A stretch of DNA of 44,823 nt, from positions 1 through 44,823 of the forward strand of contig CAZBPK010000013.1 of NCBI GenBank assembly GCA_964493765.1, read 5' to 3'. This document shows positions 23,933 to 31,208 of the stretch, one piece after another (the stretch's first letter is position 1; every line of letters starts with the position of its first letter). The translations under genes were made by a program, and so were the position numbers. The notes below the pieces were generated by a model, which had not been told where the DNA came from, did no database searches, and saw only the letters and a list, made by a program, of their open reading frames with translations. Origin of the DNA: CALLMJ01 sp964493765 (GTDB lineage Bacteria; Bacteroidota; Bacteroidia; J057; CALLMJ01).

Positions 23933-24937
23933 ACAAAACTCGATAAATTTCAAATTATTGACCACTTAGGTAATGGTCATTTCGGACACGTATTCCTTTG
24001 TTATGACCCATTTCTTCAAAAGGAAATAGCAATAAAGGTTATCAAAGTTCCCGACCCCTCAAAATTCGTTAACGCTGTTAAAGAAGGACAAACACTTGAT
24101 TTATGCAGACACAAACATATTGTTGATGTAAAAGACGTTAGAGCTTCACTATTCAATGGAGAGCCAGTAGTTTTAATAATAATGGAGTATTTGTCAAAGG
24201 GTTCAATCCAAAAACATATTGAGAAGCGTTTTATCACTGTTAAGGAAGCATTCAAAATCACTCAACAAAGCTTATTAGGTCTTGAACATGCACACAATAA
24301 CAACGTGCTTCATAGGGATATTAAACCGGGAAACATAATGTTTGGAGATAATGGTGAAGCCAAACTTTCAGACTTCGGTTTAGCAATAAACTATCACGTT
24401 GACCCAAGTGATATTCAAGGATATAGACCGCACCAACCACTTGAAGTAATAGAAGGAAATCCTATGAATAAGCTTAGCGACATTTATGCTACAGGCATTA
24501 CTTTATACAGGTTACTTAACAATACTATTAATCTTCCATTCACTTTTTCAACTATTGACGAATGGAAAAAAGCAGTAAAAAAAGACCTTTTTCCACCAAG
24601 ACAGTATTTGCCTCATATACCAGACAAAGCAGTTAAAATACTTCACAAATCAATCCATAAATCAACCGCAACTAGATTTCAAAATTGCACAGAGTTTAGA
24701 CAGGCACTTGAAAAAATTAACTTCAACATAGATTGGGTTTACATAGACAGCGATAATTGGTCAGGTCATTCAAATGGAGATAATTACACACTAAATAAGT
24801 ATAGAAAAAGAACAGGTTGGTTTATAGACTTCAAAAAGAATGGAACACGTAAAAATGAACATTGTTACGCCAACTTACATGACGACAAAGTGGATGAAGT
24901 TTTCTTTAATACAATCAAAGACACAACTTTGGTATGA
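23924..24937 (+). CDS. Hanks-type serine/threonine protein kinase
   Basis: A 337-residue kinase. The glycine loop GNGHFGHVF is near residues 17-25, the ATP-binding lysine in IAIKVI near 41, the catalytic loop HRDIKPGNIM near 128 and the metal-binding DFGLA near 148. All key residues are present, so it should be active. There is no membrane span; the C-terminal 60 residues (WVYIDSDNWSGHSNGDN and on) form an extra domain I do not recognise. Cytoplasmic kinases of this kind occur in anti-phage systems. It starts directly after the stop in the duplicated segment and is probably co-expressed with the RNase H-like gene. Confidence 0.9.
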   Translation: MTGTKLDKFQIIDHLGNGHFGHVFLCYDPFLQKEIAIKVIKVPDPSKFVNAVKEGQTLDLCRHKHIVDVKDVRASLFNGEPVVLIIMEYLSKGSIQKHIEKRFITVKEAFKITQQSLLGLEHAHNNNVLHRDIKPGNIMFGDNGEAKLSDFGLAINYHVDPSDIQGYRPHQPLEVIEGNPMNKLSDIYATGITLYRLLNNTINLPFTFSTIDEWKKAVKKDLFPPRQYLPHIPDKAVKILHKSIHKSTATRFQNCTEFRQALEKINFNIDWVYIDSDNWSGHSNGDNYTLNKYRKRTGWFIDFKKNGTRKNEHCYANLHDDKVDEVFFNTIKDTTLV

Positions 24938-24971
24938 CAATAAGCAGCGACATATAAAAAGAACAACGAAC

Positions 24972-25064
24972 CGCCAACAGCCGCTTGCCGCAATGGGGGC
25001 TGACCTGGTTAAATCAATTACAGCGTTTCTATCAACATTTGTACTTGGTTGACAGTGAAGTGTT
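24972..25064 (+). repeat. attC-like cassette repeat R13, right part missing
   Basis: Starts CGCCAACAGCCGCTTGCCGC and runs through GGTTGACAGTGAAGTG, where it joins a VOC gene fragment. The right arm and GTTA core are lost. Same left flank (CAACGAACCGCCAAC) as R7. Confidence 0.7.
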
Positions 25065-25235
25065 GACAGTAGAGAAGAAGTTTTAAAACTGTATGACCAA
25101 CTGAAAGACAAACTGAAAATTTTGAAAGATCCGACAGAACCACCCTTTGGCGGACTTTTCTTTTACTTCACAGACATTGAAGGAAACATAATTGAAATTG
25201 CACAGAACTCATTTATAACGCTGGACAAAGACTAA
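25065..25235 (+). pseudogene. VOC (glyoxalase-like) family C-terminal fragment
   Basis: An open frame of 56 codons without a start, reading EEVLKLYDQLKDKLKI, then FFYFTDIEGNIIEIAQ and stop. This is the typical end of a VOC-fold protein (D-x-E/D-G-N-x-I/L-E). The 5' two thirds are gone, replaced by the broken repeat R13, so a deletion joined a cassette end to the middle of a gene. Confidence 0.7.
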
Positions 25236-25310
25236 AACGCAATTGACCATAAACCAATTGACCACTTATAAACTGACAATTAAAACGACCGAAGGACAAG
25301 AAAGCCGACC

Positions 25311-25462
25311 GCATAACACGGGTTTTGCGTCAGGCGGGCTGACGTGCAAACTTGGAGCATTGTGCTTCTATTCAAGTGTAGTGCTGGTTGACAGTTTTGT
25401 GCTCCCCTGCCTGCCGGCAGGCAGGGAAACCCGCCCGAACACAAAGCCCGAAAACGTTAGTG
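25311..25462 (+). repeat. attC-like cassette repeat R14 with inserted palindrome
   Basis: Starts GCATAACACGGGTTTTGCGTC and ends AACGTTAGTG. It is 152 bp, about 20 longer than its class, because a 22-bp palindrome (25405-25426) interrupts it where others read GCTCCGAAACCCGCC. Right flank (GTTAGTGGCA) is a near match to the complement of R15's left flank. Confidence 0.85.
25405..25426. repeat. perfect 22-bp palindrome inside repeat R14
   Basis: CCTGCCTGCCGGCAGGCAGG with one further C and G at the ends forms a perfect palindrome. It is GC-rich in AT-rich surroundings and absent from the other repeats, so it appears inserted. The apparent origin is a small mobile palindrome of the kind scattered in Bacteroidota genomes. 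Confidence 0.85.
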
Positions 25463-25563
25463 GCAAGTCTTACTAAATTCACAAAATAAAAAATGGAGTC
25501 CAGAGACCATTAAAAACGGGGCGTTACCGAACAGCCAAATGAGGGAAACAAAAATTCAGTATT

Positions 25564-26520
25564 ATGAAAAATATTATTACGTCAACTATTATGAGTTTTA
25601 TTACGATGTCAGTTGCATTCGGACAGACTTTCACTTGTGGAGATATACTTATTGATACTAGGGATGGAAAAAAGTATGCAACAGTTTTAATTGGTTCTGA
25701 TTGCTGGTTTAAACAAAATCTAAACTATGGCGTTTATGTCCATAGTGATTCGCTGGGTACAATTCATTCGCAGCAAACAAATAATGGTATTCCAGAAAAA
25801 TATGCTCAGCAAAATGACACAAACAATCTCATTATCTACGGTGGGTTGTATGAGCAAGCAGAGTTAATGAATTATTCAACTTCACAACAAGGACTTTGTC
25901 CTTCTGGATGGCATGTATCTACGGATGCTGAATGGAGCAATTTAATAACTATCGCGGGTGGCACCATGGTTTCTTCAACCGCAGGAATTGGAGGGAATGC
26001 ACTAAAGGCGATTGGTGAAGGCGTAGGCCTAGGTACCGATGCTGTTGGCATATCCCTAAAGCATGGTGGAGATCGCGATGGATACGGTATTTTCTACGGA
26101 AAGGGATTAAGAGCCATTTATTGGACATCAACTTCAGCTGGTCCAGGGAAAGCATATCATTATACTTTATGGGCTACAAACGACACTATTCAAAGGCTTG
26201 CTTTAGGAAACATTACAACTGGATTTTCTTGCCGATGTGTTAAAGATGCAACAACAAGTTTTAATGAAAATTTTAATGAAGGCACTATTAACATCTTCCC
26301 AAATCCTGCAAATTCGGTAATTAATTTTCAGGTAAATGAGTTTTCCGGACAATTAGTTATTTTTAATTCATTTGGTCAGCAACTTAAAACTATAGAAGGA
26401 GTAAAACATGGAAGTAGTATCCAACTTGAAACATCTGAATGGCCATGTGGCATTTATTTTATACGATTGATTAACAGAGAAGGACAAAATCTAATTGTTC
26501 AGAAATTTGTAGTTGAATAA
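25564..26520 (+). CDS. secreted FISUMP-domain protein with type IX secretion sorting tail
   Basis: A 318-residue exported protein. A Sec signal peptide (ending near AFGQ, residue 21) is followed by a FISUMP-type domain: TFTCGDILIDTRDGKKYATV, GSDCWFKQNLNYG, QGLCPSGWHVSTDAEW and GFSCRCVKD. The last 75 residues are a type A T9SS C-terminal domain (INIFPNPANSVINF ... GIYFIRL ... QKFVVE), so it should be exported through the type IX system and attached to the surface or released. This marks the host as Bacteroidota. It is alone between R14 and R15. Confidence 0.9.
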   Translation: MKNIITSTIMSFITMSVAFGQTFTCGDILIDTRDGKKYATVLIGSDCWFKQNLNYGVYVHSDSLGTIHSQQTNNGIPEKYAQQNDTNNLIIYGGLYEQAELMNYSTSQQGLCPSGWHVSTDAEWSNLITIAGGTMVSSTAGIGGNALKAIGEGVGLGTDAVGISLKHGGDRDGYGIFYGKGLRAIYWTSTSAGPGKAYHYTLWATNDTIQRLALGNITTGFSCRCVKDATTSFNENFNEGTINIFPNPANSVINFQVNEFSGQLVIFNSFGQQLKTIEGVKHGSSIQLETSEWPCGIYFIRLINREGQNLIVQKFVVE

Positions 26521-26525
26521 CCTAC

Positions 26526-26657
26526 CGCTAACAGCTCATTTGCAATAGGAGGGGGTTCTTCTCCGCAGACAGGTTAGTGGCATCCGAAAGTTTTTTATGC
26601 TTCGCATAAACATCAGTGGTAAAAAATCCGCCCTGCACAAATGCTTTTCCGCTAGCG
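26526..26657 (+). repeat. attC-like cassette repeat R15, core variant
   Basis: Starts CGCTAAC and ends CCGCTAGCG, 132 bp. The right core has GCTA instead of GTTA. Inner arms around CATTTG/CAAATG pair. It also has an unusual centre with ATGCTTCGCATAAA. Confidence 0.7.
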
Positions 26658-26752
26658 GTCAGGCTAAAACAGTGCAACAACAAAACCAACAGACAAAAAA
26701 GCAATTATGAAAAATATTTTGACAAACCAATATATTATAAATTTTTAAGAAA

Positions 26753-27295
26753 ATGATTTTAATTAAAGAACTTGACAACGAAAGACTTGAAGTTTTTTTT
26801 CATTACTTGAATATTCACATTTCTGAAAATGGACAGAATGGAGCATTTCTTTATTTTCCGCTCTCGAAAGAGCAGTCAATTTTATCTAGTGAATTAATGT
26901 TAAAATTCAAAGAAGGATTAAGCAAAAATATCGGAGAAAATGGATGGAGAAAAGTTTGGATTGCATCAAATGAAGAAGATAAAATTGTTGGGCATATTGA
27001 TATACGTTCAAACAATCAATTAAATTCTGAACATAGAGTTCTTCTAGGTATGGGAGTTGATATTAACTTTCGAAATTTAAAAATTGGACAAAATTTATTG
27101 GAATTTATTATTGAATATTGTCGCAATAATCCCAAAATAAGTTGGATAGATTTAGAAGTTATGGCTAAGAATATTCCAGCAAAAAAACTCTACGAAAAAA
27201 ATAATTTTGAGCATTTAAGCACCACAAAAGATATGTTTAGAATTGATAATATTTCTTATGACTATTCTTATATGACTTTAAATGTTGAAAACTAA
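26753..27295 (+). CDS. GNAT family N-acetyltransferase
   Basis: A 180-residue acetyltransferase. The acetyl-CoA loop region is GVDINFRNLKIGQNLLEF (about residues 101-118), where the usual Q/R-x-x-G-x-G/A is weakened (RNLKIG), and the C-terminal end has IPAKKLYEKNNFEH. The substrate is unknown. It is different in sequence from the other GNAT at 7478. It is the only gene between R15 and R16; its flanks do not pair. Confidence 0.8.
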   Translation: MILIKELDNERLEVFFHYLNIHISENGQNGAFLYFPLSKEQSILSSELMLKFKEGLSKNIGENGWRKVWIASNEEDKIVGHIDIRSNNQLNSEHRVLLGMGVDINFRNLKIGQNLLEFIIEYCRNNPKISWIDLEVMAKNIPAKKLYEKNNFEHLSTTKDMFRIDNISYDYSYMTLNVEN

Positions 27296-27309
27296 GTTTA
27301 GTAAATATA

Positions 27310-27360
27310 AGCTAACACGGGTTTGGCAAAAGTGGCGGTTCATCGCTCCGCAGACACATT
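27310..27360 (+). repeat. attC-like cassette repeat R16, left half only
   Basis: Starts AGCTAACACGGGTTTGGC and includes CTCCGCAGACA as in R15. After about 50 bases it joins a truncated arsR gene. The right arm is missing. The arsenic-type operon follows; a lone right half (R17) lies at its far end. Confidence 0.7.
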
Positions 27361-27367
27361 TGTGGTT

Positions 27368-27502
27368 AATCAGAAATTGGTTCTCCGTAGGGCAACCCTT
27401 TCTCAACATTTGAAAGAATTAAAGCCTACATCTGTCATATACTGCATCAACAGAGAAAATTTTAAGTTAGCCAAAGAACTCTTGAACAACGTTTTAGAGT
27501 AA
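27368..27502 (+). pseudogene. ArsR-family regulator, C-terminal fragment
   Basis: An open frame of 44 codons to TAA 27500-27502, without start, reading LRRATLSQHLKELKP and VIYCINRENFKLAKELLNNV. This is the recognition helix and C-terminal part of an ArsR/SmtB winged-helix repressor. The N-terminal half, including the sensing cysteines of typical ArsR, is replaced by the half repeat R16. The operator-like repeats after it are intact. Confidence 0.75.
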
Positions 27503-27516
27503 TTTAACAAAAAAAA

Positions 27517-27563
27517 TGTTCGTATATTTGCGAATTACGAATAATTGTTCGTATATTTGCGAA
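27517..27563 (+). promoter_or_regulatory. operator/promoter of the arsenic-type operon
   Basis: TGTTCGTATATTTGCGAA occurs twice (27517-27534 and 27546-27563), 29 bases apart. Each unit has inverted TTCG...CGAA arms around TATATTTG, a perfect TAnnTTTG -7 box. TTTG of the first unit (27527-27530) is 21 bases before the second TATATTTG, a fitting -33 element. An ArsR dimer bound here would cover the promoter. The first gene starts 26 bases downstream. Confidence 0.65.
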
Positions 27564-27588
27564 CTGAAATAAAAAAACATATAAAAAT

Positions 27589-27825
27589 ATGAGAGAGATA
27601 AAGGTATTAGGTCCGGGTTGCCCAAAATGCAAAACTACCTACAACAATGTGCTTGAAGCACTCAAACAATCCAACATTGAAGCCAATGTGGTAAAAGTGG
27701 AAGACATTGAGGAAATGATGAAGTACAATGTGCTCACTACTCCTGTATTGATGATAGATGGAGAATTTAAAATCAAAGGCAGAATTGCTCAGGTAAATGA
27801 AATTATTGAACTTTTAAAAAAATAA
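27589..27825 (+). CDS. small thioredoxin-family protein (redox-active disulfide protein)
   Basis: A 78-residue thioredoxin-fold protein, MREIKVLGPGCPKCKTTYNN, with the redox pair CPKC at residues 11-14 and the cis-proline region TTPVLMIDGE. Members of this MTH895-type family sit in arsenic and heavy-metal operons and act as cytoplasmic thiol-disulfide partners, perhaps for reductases or thiol transfer. It is the first intact gene after the operator and precedes the rhodanese by three bases. Confidence 0.85.
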   Translation: MREIKVLGPGCPKCKTTYNNVLEALKQSNIEANVVKVEDIEEMMKYNVLTTPVLMIDGEFKIKGRIAQVNEIIELLKK

Positions 27826-27828
27826 TAA

Positions 27829-28218
27829 ATGGAAAAACAAACATTAGTAAAAGAAATTTGCCCCACAACAACACAAGAGTGGGTTATAAAAGGTGCTTTA
27901 TTAGTAGATGTACGCGAAAAAGATGAAGTAGAACAATTGGCGTATGATGTCCCTAACATTATCAACATTCCGTTGAGCGAATTTGAAGAACGTTTTCATG
28001 AAATTCCTACTGATAAAGAAGTTGTAATAGTTTGCAGAGGCGGTGGTAGAAGTTTAAGGGCTGCAGCATTTTTAATCAATCATGGTTACGACCCTGAAAA
28101 AGTCGTCAATATGAAGTATGGTATTATACGTTGGGTAGAAAAAGGTTTCCCAACAAAAGGGGATACTACCTCTGTAACCGGTGGTGGATCTTGTTGTTCA
28201 ACTTCTGGATGTTGTTAA
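27829..28218 (+). CDS. rhodanese-like protein with cysteine-rich tail
   Basis: A 129-residue single-domain rhodanese. LLVDVREKDEVE is the usual N-terminal motif and the active-site loop is CRGGGRS near residues 66-72, with the catalytic cysteine first. It would transfer sulfane sulfur. The C-terminus SVTGGGSCCSTSGCC has four cysteines in ten residues, which may bind a metalloid. It follows the thioredoxin gene by three bases, so it is in the same operon. Confidence 0.85.
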   Translation: MEKQTLVKEICPTTTQEWVIKGALLVDVREKDEVEQLAYDVPNIINIPLSEFEERFHEIPTDKEVVIVCRGGGRSLRAAAFLINHGYDPEKVVNMKYGIIRWVEKGFPTKGDTTSVTGGGSCCSTSGCC

Positions 28219-28244
28219 TCAATTTTTTAATGTATTAATATAAC

Positions 28245-28290
28245 AATTTGGAAATAGTGATTTTCAATAGGATTCAAGCATTTCCAAATT
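28245..28290. repeat. 11-bp inverted repeat AATTTGGAAAT ... ATTTCCAAATT (copy 1)
   Basis: Perfect 11-bp arms at 28245-28255 and 28280-28290, between the rhodanese and permease genes. The same arms recur at 30230-30240 and 30286-30296. It could form an RNA hairpin but has no T-run, so it is not a convincing terminator. Confidence 0.6.
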
Positions 28291-28308
28291 TCCAAATTAT
28301 ATAATTAC

Positions 28309-29283
28309 ATGTTTGACTGGTTACAACACTTCGCAGATTGGCTCATCTATTCCGTATTTGGTATAGATTATAGTAGCCATTTGGGTTCAGCCCTGAATTT
28401 CTTTGTGTATGACACATTGAAAATATTAATTCTTCTGTTTGTCATTGTTTTCTTAATGGGTATAGTAAACGCATATTTTCCTATTGAAAAGCTGAAAAAT
28501 TACCTTAACAGAAAAAAACTATACGGTTTAGAATATTTATTTGCTTCTATTTTCGGTGCCATCACGCCTTTCTGTTCGTGTTCATCAGTTCCTTTATTCA
28601 TTGGCTTTGTACAAGGCGGAATTCCTTTGGGAGTAACCTTTGCATTTCTCATTACTTCACCATTGGTGAATGAAGTAGCAATAGCAATGTTTATTGGTAT
28701 GTTTGGGATAAAAGCCACCATCATTTATGCAACATCAGGCATTTTATTAGGTACAATTGGTGGTTGGCTTTTAGGAAAATTCAATCTAGAACCTTTGTTG
28801 TCTGATTGGGTTAAGAAAATTCTCGAAAACAAAATGCAACAAAGTGAATATGAAGAAGAAAAATTAACCTTTCGCCAACGGTTACCAGAAATTACTCGTG
28901 GCGCTTGGGATATTGTAAAAGGAGTAGTTTTTTATGTCATTATTGGTATTGCCATTGGTGCAGCTATTCACGGTTATGTTCCGGAAAACTTTTTTGGTCA
29001 GTATTTGGGTGGTGGGCAATGGTGGACAGTGCCGCTTGCCGTTATTTTGGCAGTGCCTATGTATGCGAATGCAGCGGGTATTGTTCCAGTAGTTCAGGTT
29101 TTTGTTGCTAAAGGTGTTCCACTTGGAACTGCTATCGCTTTTATGATGGCAACCGTTGGCTTATCTATACCAGAAGCCACACTACTGAAAAAAGTAATGA
29201 CAATGAAGTTGATAGCTATCTATTTCGGTGTAATTACGCTCTTCATTATTTTATCAGGATTTTTATTCAACTTAATTATCTAA
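28309..29283 (+). CDS. permease, ArsP / DUF318 family
   Basis: A 324-residue membrane permease with about eight spans. FGAITPFCSCSSVPLFIGF near residues 84-102 holds the conserved cysteines of this family, and PLVNEVAIAMF and LAVPMYANAAGIVPVV are the second and third family motifs. ArsP exports trivalent organoarsenicals; related permeases handle other thiol-reactive compounds. The substrate is inferred from the operon (thioredoxin, rhodanese, ArsG-type exporter). A gap of 90 bases with an inverted repeat separates it from the rhodanese gene. Confidence 0.85.
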   Translation: MFDWLQHFADWLIYSVFGIDYSSHLGSALNFFVYDTLKILILLFVIVFLMGIVNAYFPIEKLKNYLNRKKLYGLEYLFASIFGAITPFCSCSSVPLFIGFVQGGIPLGVTFAFLITSPLVNEVAIAMFIGMFGIKATIIYATSGILLGTIGGWLLGKFNLEPLLSDWVKKILENKMQQSEYEEEKLTFRQRLPEITRGAWDIVKGVVFYVIIGIAIGAAIHGYVPENFFGQYLGGGQWWTVPLAVILAVPMYANAAGIVPVVQVFVAKGVPLGTAIAFMMATVGLSIPEATLLKKVMTMKLIAIYFGVITLFIILSGFLFNLII

Positions 29284-29287
29284 AATA

Positions 29288-29347
29288 ATGAGCCACAACC
29301 ATTCACATACTATCACAAATCGAAATGACATCAACATTATAAAATGA
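29288..29347 (+). pseudogene. possible 19-residue leader fragment (MSHNHSH...)
   Basis: A tiny frame encoding MSHNHSHTITNRNDINIIK, whose stop overlaps the DinB start codon (ATGA). The histidine-rich start is like that of cation efflux (CDF) proteins, so it may be the remnant of such a gene or only a coupling peptide. Support is weak. Confidence 0.3.
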
Positions 29348-29802
29348 AAACACAAACACAACTTTTTCTGGAACTTTGGATAGAAGCCCGAACAAGGTTC
29401 ACCAATCAAATTACTTCAATTTCCGAAGCTGATTTAAAAAAGAAATTATTGCCTTCCCAAAATTCAGTGGGTTTTCTTATTCGTCATATTGGCGATGTAG
29501 AATTGCTTTTTGCCAAAAATGTTTTTGGAGACAGCTCCGTTAAAGTTACTGCAAAAACAGTCATAGATAAACGAGATACAGGCGAATGGACTGATTGGGA
29601 AGGCTTAAAAAAATATGTGGCTGAATCTTTTGAGAAATTGAAATCAATAGTTGAGAAGCAATCAGACGAGGATTGGGAAACCACCATCACTACAAAAGAA
29701 TTTGGCACTAAAACTAAAGCAGAGGCATTTGGCAGAATTATATCGCATACTGCTTATCACGCAGGTCAGTTAGCAATCATCAATAAATACGGAACAATTT
29801 AA
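29344..29802 (+). CDS. DinB family protein
   Basis: A 152-residue four-helix protein of the DinB/YfiT metalloenzyme superfamily. The three metal-binding histidines appear as GFLIRHIGDVELLF (near residue 47) and IISHTAYHAGQLAIINKYG (near 132-150). Members include thiol-dependent transferases; those in arsenic operons may act with small thiols. It follows the permease by 60 bases and overlaps a tiny frame ahead of it. Confidence 0.85.
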   Translation: MKTQTQLFLELWIEARTRFTNQITSISEADLKKKLLPSQNSVGFLIRHIGDVELLFAKNVFGDSSVKVTAKTVIDKRDTGEWTDWEGLKKYVAESFEKLKSIVEKQSDEDWETTITTKEFGTKTKAEAFGRIISHTAYHAGQLAIINKYGTI

Positions 29803-29829
29803 AACAGAACAATTTAAAATCATAATAAA

Positions 29830-30243
29830 ATGAACACAAAAAACATCATTTTCTCATTTGTAACATTTATAATTTTGCTTTTTACTGCTTTTAACAGCGA
29901 AGCACAAAACAATAAACAAACTTCAAAAACAACATCTGAAGCTAAAATTGAAGTCATTCAATTTCACTCCGAACACCGTTGTATGACTTGCAACAAAATT
30001 GAAACTTTGACTAGAGAGACTTTAAAGGCATATCCATACATTCCTTTTTCCTTGGTTAATGTAGACGACAAAAAGAATGAAAAGAAAGCCGAACAATTTG
30101 AAGCAACTGGAACTGCCCTTTTTCTTTACAACCCCAAAACAGGAAAGAAAAAAGACCTTACCGATTTTGCTTTTATGAATGCAGGTAACAAACAAAAATT
30201 CATAGAAGGATTGAAGAAAGAAATACAGCAATTTGGAAATTAA
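29830..30243 (+). CDS. exported thioredoxin-like protein
   Basis: A 137-residue protein with a signal peptide (residues 1-25, ending EAQ) and a thioredoxin-like domain. The redox site reads HRCMTCNKIETLTRETL (CMTC at about residues 55-58), and VNVDDKKNEKKAEQFEATGT follows the fold. It is probably periplasmic and may accept electrons from the ArsG-type/DsbD-like membrane protein that follows. It sits in the arsenic-type operon. Confidence 0.8.
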   Translation: MNTKNIIFSFVTFIILLFTAFNSEAQNNKQTSKTTSEAKIEVIQFHSEHRCMTCNKIETLTRETLKAYPYIPFSLVNVDDKKNEKKAEQFEATGTALFLYNPKTGKKKDLTDFAFMNAGNKQKFIEGLKKEIQQFGN

Positions 30244-30296
30244 ATAATGATTCAATTTGGAATTTTGTACTTTATCAATCAACATATTTCCAAATT
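30230..30296. repeat. 11-bp inverted repeat AATTTGGAAAT ... ATTTCCAAATT (copy 2)
   Basis: Arms at 30230-30240 and 30286-30296, overlapping the 3' end of the thioredoxin-like gene. Same arms as at 28245-28290, wider loop. Confidence 0.55.
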
Positions 30297-30312
30297 AGAT
30301 AATTAATTGATT

Positions 30313-30486
30313 ATGCAGGGTAATAAAGAAAACATCATTGTTAAAAAATCCTTTGAGTTTGCTTTTAAACTGATTGATTATTGTGAGCGACTTGAATGTA
30401 AAGAACTGATTCTCATTCCCTCTAAAATTGTTGGCACTTCCAAAAAAACATTACCAAATTTTCAAATTAAATCATTATCAAATTAA
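30313..30486 (+). CDS. short four-helix bundle (23S rRNA IVS-type) protein, truncated
   Basis: A 57-residue frame starting MQGNKENIIVKKSFEFAFKL, which matches the start of the small four-helix-bundle proteins known from 23S rRNA intervening sequences. The normal length is about 120 residues; here the frame diverges after residue 30 and ends PNFQIKSLSN. It is probably a degraded copy. It ends six bases before the next gene, so it is within the operon. Confidence 0.5.
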   Translation: MQGNKENIIVKKSFEFAFKLIDYCERLECKELILIPSKIVGTSKKTLPNFQIKSLSN

Positions 30487-30491
30487 AAGCG

Positions 30492-31199
30492 ATGGATTGG
30501 TTAAATGAATTGGCACAAAACCAAGAAGCACCACTTTTAGCGGCATTTGCCTTGGGTTTATTGACTGCTATTGCTCCTTGCCCATTAGCAACTAACATTA
30601 CAGCAACAGCATTTATAGCAAAAACTATAACCGACAAAAGAAAAGTACTTTTAAGTGGATTGCTTTACACCTTGGGCAGAGTTTTTTCCTATACCCTTAT
30701 TGGGGCAATCATCTATTTTGGAGCAAGCAAATTTCAAGTTGCCAAACTTTTTCAAGGGAACGGAGAAAAATACATTGGCTTTGTATTAATCATCATTGGT
30801 TTGATAATGCTTGATGTCATCAAACTCAACTTCATTAAAGGCGGAAATTTTACTGACAGATTATCCGAAAATTTCAAAACCAAAGGTTTACTAGGGTCAT
30901 TTTTATTGGGTGCTTTATTTGCTTTGGCGTTCTGCCCATATAGCGGTGCATTGTTTTTTGCAATGCTCATTCCAATGACTCTTTCTGCTTATGCAGGTTT
31001 AGCTTTGCCTGTTGTTTTCTCTTTTGGGACAGGTTTACCCGTAATGCTGTTTGCTTTTGTGATAGCATTTAGTATGGAAAAATTAGGAATGTATTTTAAA
31101 GCGATTACTCAAGTTGAAAAAGTAATGAGATTTGTAGCAGGTTGGGTTTTCATTTTAACAGGATTGTATTACATCAATATTTACTTTAAACTAATTTGA
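30492..31199 (+). CDS. ArsG-type / DsbD-like membrane transporter
   Basis: A 235-residue membrane protein with about six spans in two repeats. ALGLLTAIAPCPLATNITAT holds the first conserved cysteine-proline, and FALAFCPYSGALFFAM the second, as in CcdA/DsbD-type electron carriers. The group has been annotated as ArsG-family (aminobenzylarsenical efflux) transporters, as I recall. It may export arsenicals or pass electrons to the exported thioredoxin-like protein upstream. It lies nine bases before the lipoprotein gene. Confidence 0.75.
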   Translation: MDWLNELAQNQEAPLLAAFALGLLTAIAPCPLATNITATAFIAKTITDKRKVLLSGLLYTLGRVFSYTLIGAIIYFGASKFQVAKLFQGNGEKYIGFVLIIIGLIMLDVIKLNFIKGGNFTDRLSENFKTKGLLGSFLLGALFALAFCPYSGALFFAMLIPMTLSAYAGLALPVVFSFGTGLPVMLFAFVIAFSMEKLGMYFKAITQVEKVMRFVAGWVFILTGLYYINIYFKLI

Positions 31200-31208
31200 A
31201 ATTTGAAA

